Assembly (NCBI GenBank): GCA_903925685.1
Contig: CAIYGI010000061.1
Span: forward strand, 1 to 32,923
Direction of reading: 5' to 3'
DNA length: 32,923 nucleotides
From: an uncultured bacterium
GTDB taxonomy: Bacteria > Verrucomicrobiota > Kiritimatiellia > CAIKKV01 > CAIYGI01
Made by a program: the position numbers and the translations under genes. Below are positions 32,149 to 32,923 of this stretch, one piece after another; position 1 is the stretch's first letter, and each line of letters starts with the position of its first letter. The notes below the pieces were generated by a model. The model was not told the DNA's origin. It ran no database searches and saw only the letters and a program-made list of their open reading frames with translations.

Positions 32149-32176
32149 ATTCTACGATGCGTTTATACGGTGTCAA
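32149..32176 (-). promoter_or_regulatory. Strong sigma70-type promoter for the vWA-PspA-ABC-AAA operon
   Basis: On the minus strand TTGACA (32176-32171) is a perfect -35, followed after 16 bases by TAGAAT (32154-32149), five of six matches to the -10. Transcription would begin near 32142, about 40 bases before the vWA start codon. It lies just past the stop of the preceding gene, so the operon has its own promoter. No sigma54 GG-N10-GC site was seen, unlike E. coli psp. Confidence 0.65.
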
Positions 32177-32177
32177 C

Positions 32178-32723
32178 CTAAACAATTACCGTTTTTTCGA
32201 CCGGGGCTTTACGCGGAGGCTTGGCTGTGGTTTTGGGGGTGGACTTGGTCTTTTGGTTGGGGCGTGGCATTGGCGGTTTGGCCGGTTTTGGGGCGACGGC
32301 TTGGCATTTGGGTGGTGTTGGAGCGGGGGCAACGCCACGCGTTTTAGGGACGGCGTGACGCTTGGGCGGCGGCACGGCCTCGGACAGCGCCGCGCGTTCG
32401 GTTTCGTCGGGAAGCGGAACGGGCGCGATTTCGCGCGCCGTTGCGAGACCGGGCGTGTGGCAGAGGCGGGTTAGGTAGCGGCGGGCAAAATCGCGCCAAT
32501 AAGCGGCGGCGGGCGGCATTGCGGTATCAAGTTCGCGCGTCGCGAGTTCCAGCAAGCCGGTCTCCGGCGACACGTCGAGTGCCGCTGCCACGCGCCTTCC
32601 CGCCTCCGCAACGGGCCAAAACACGGCGTTGGGCGCCGGTTCGATCCGCAACGCGCCCCGCAGCGTAACCAGCATGTCCGAGAGATGTTCGTCAGCCGAA
32701 ATCACGCGCGCGATTATGTGCAT
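32178..32723 (-). CDS. Unknown protein with basic Pro/Lys-rich tail, possibly a helicase N-terminal fragment
   Basis: The frame is open from 32819, but its first codons (MIYDAKRETWA) lie in the terminal repeat and are shared with the other end of the window. ATG 32723 (MHIIARVISADEH), after a GAGGCGCGG stretch, is a better start and gives 181 residues. Residues about 30-95 contain PPAAAYWRDFARRYLTRLCH, which resembles the N-terminal part of some bacterial SNF2-type helicases; nothing of the helicase core follows. From about 105 the chain turns into a Pro/Lys/Ala-rich basic tail (PKRHAVPKTRG; KPAKPPMPRPNQKTKS). It may be a truncated remnant or a small nucleic-acid-binding protein. Confidence 0.45.
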   Translation of the reverse strand: MHIIARVISADEHLSDMLVTLRGALRIEPAPNAVFWPVAEAGRRVAAALDVSPETGLLELATRELDTAMPPAAAYWRDFARRYLTRLCHTPGLATAREIAPVPLPDETERAALSEAVPPPKRHAVPKTRGVAPAPTPPKCQAVAPKPAKPPMPRPNQKTKSTPKTTAKPPRKAPVEKTVIV

Positions 32724-32785
32724 CCGCGCCTCGGAATGCAATGGCGATCGGCAACTCGGGAAAGGTTGTTTAGGCTGTAGACTGT

Positions 32786-32923
32786 TAGCCCAAGTTTCGC
32801 GCTTTGCGTCATAAATCATTGAAAATCAACGCCCAAATTTTCGCGGCACTACAAAGTTGCCGACCGGGCGCGATCTTCGATCTGAACGGGATGTTTCCCG
32901 ATCACGGATCGGTTACGGGGCAG
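32786..32923 (-). repeat. Right copy of the 138-bp terminal inverted repeat
   Basis: This is the exact reverse complement of 2-139, with no mismatch over 138 bases. On the inner side the two copies diverge at once (GGCTAG on the left, GGCTAA on the right when both are read inward), so the repeat edge is sharp. The same folded motifs occur at the outer end. Confidence 0.9.

Noticed and set aside
1-32923. Window considered as a complete linear plasmid or phage with terminal inverted repeats
   Set aside because: The genes are core chromosomal metabolism and envelope genes; there is no replication, partition or virion gene.

Overview
This is a GC-rich (roughly 60-65%) chromosomal fragment from a Gram-negative bacterium. 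An outer membrane with lipid A is implied by lpxI, lpxB and an MlaEFD-type lipid transporter, and twitching-type motility by a PilT ATPase. The gene content, short intergenic period-7 repeats and a four-helix-bundle (S23-like) protein would suit the Planctomycetes-Verrucomicrobia-Chlamydiae group, perhaps a Kiritimatiellota/Lentisphaerota-like lineage. That placement is inference: there is no rRNA or other decisive marker. No tRNA, rRNA, insertion sequence or CRISPR array was seen.

Layout. The two ends of the window (2-139 and 32786-32923) are a perfect 138-bp inverted repeat. From left to right: a small winged-helix protein (289-735); a lemA/M48-peptidase pair on the minus strand (773-3446); a plus-strand run with a two-domain RfaE-like nucleotidyltransferase, a small membrane protein, a 31-residue membrane peptide and an M16 peptidase (3556-6439); a HAD phosphatase (minus); argF and a pyrB-like carbamoyltransferase (7479-9586); then a tightly coupled plus-strand block of an aromatic-repeat exported protein, mlaE, mlaF, mlaD and pdxA (9573-14619). 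A four-helix-bundle gene with a premature amber codon follows. Next is a minus-strand envelope operon, pilT - lpxI - [cytosine methyltransferase - probable restriction endonuclease - 78-aa protein] - Gfo/Idh dehydrogenase - lpxB. The bracketed genes are AT-richer and look like a restriction-modification cassette that entered the operon. A divergent DEAD-box RNA helicase has a long, foldable leader.

The right-hand 8 kb (24302-32176, minus strand) is the most unusual part. It is a compact seven-gene operon behind a good sigma70-type promoter: exported von Willebrand A protein, PspA/IM30-family protein, membrane-anchored substrate-binding protein fused to an OmpA peptidoglycan-binding domain, ABC permease, ABC ATPase, membrane-anchored coiled-coil protein and a Ycf46-like AAA+ ATPase. 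This combines an ABC importer with a cell-wall anchor, a membrane-stress protein and an AAA+ remodelling enzyme. I infer an envelope-maintenance or stress machine; its substrate cannot be read from the sequence.

A second theme is short degenerate tandem repeats with a 7-bp period (units such as CCTGAAC, AGGTGTC, TTTCCGC, CCTCCGA) in most of the larger intergenic gaps, sometimes as inverted pairs that can form hairpins. One array lies in frame inside lpxB and another is read into the start of the HAD phosphatase gene.
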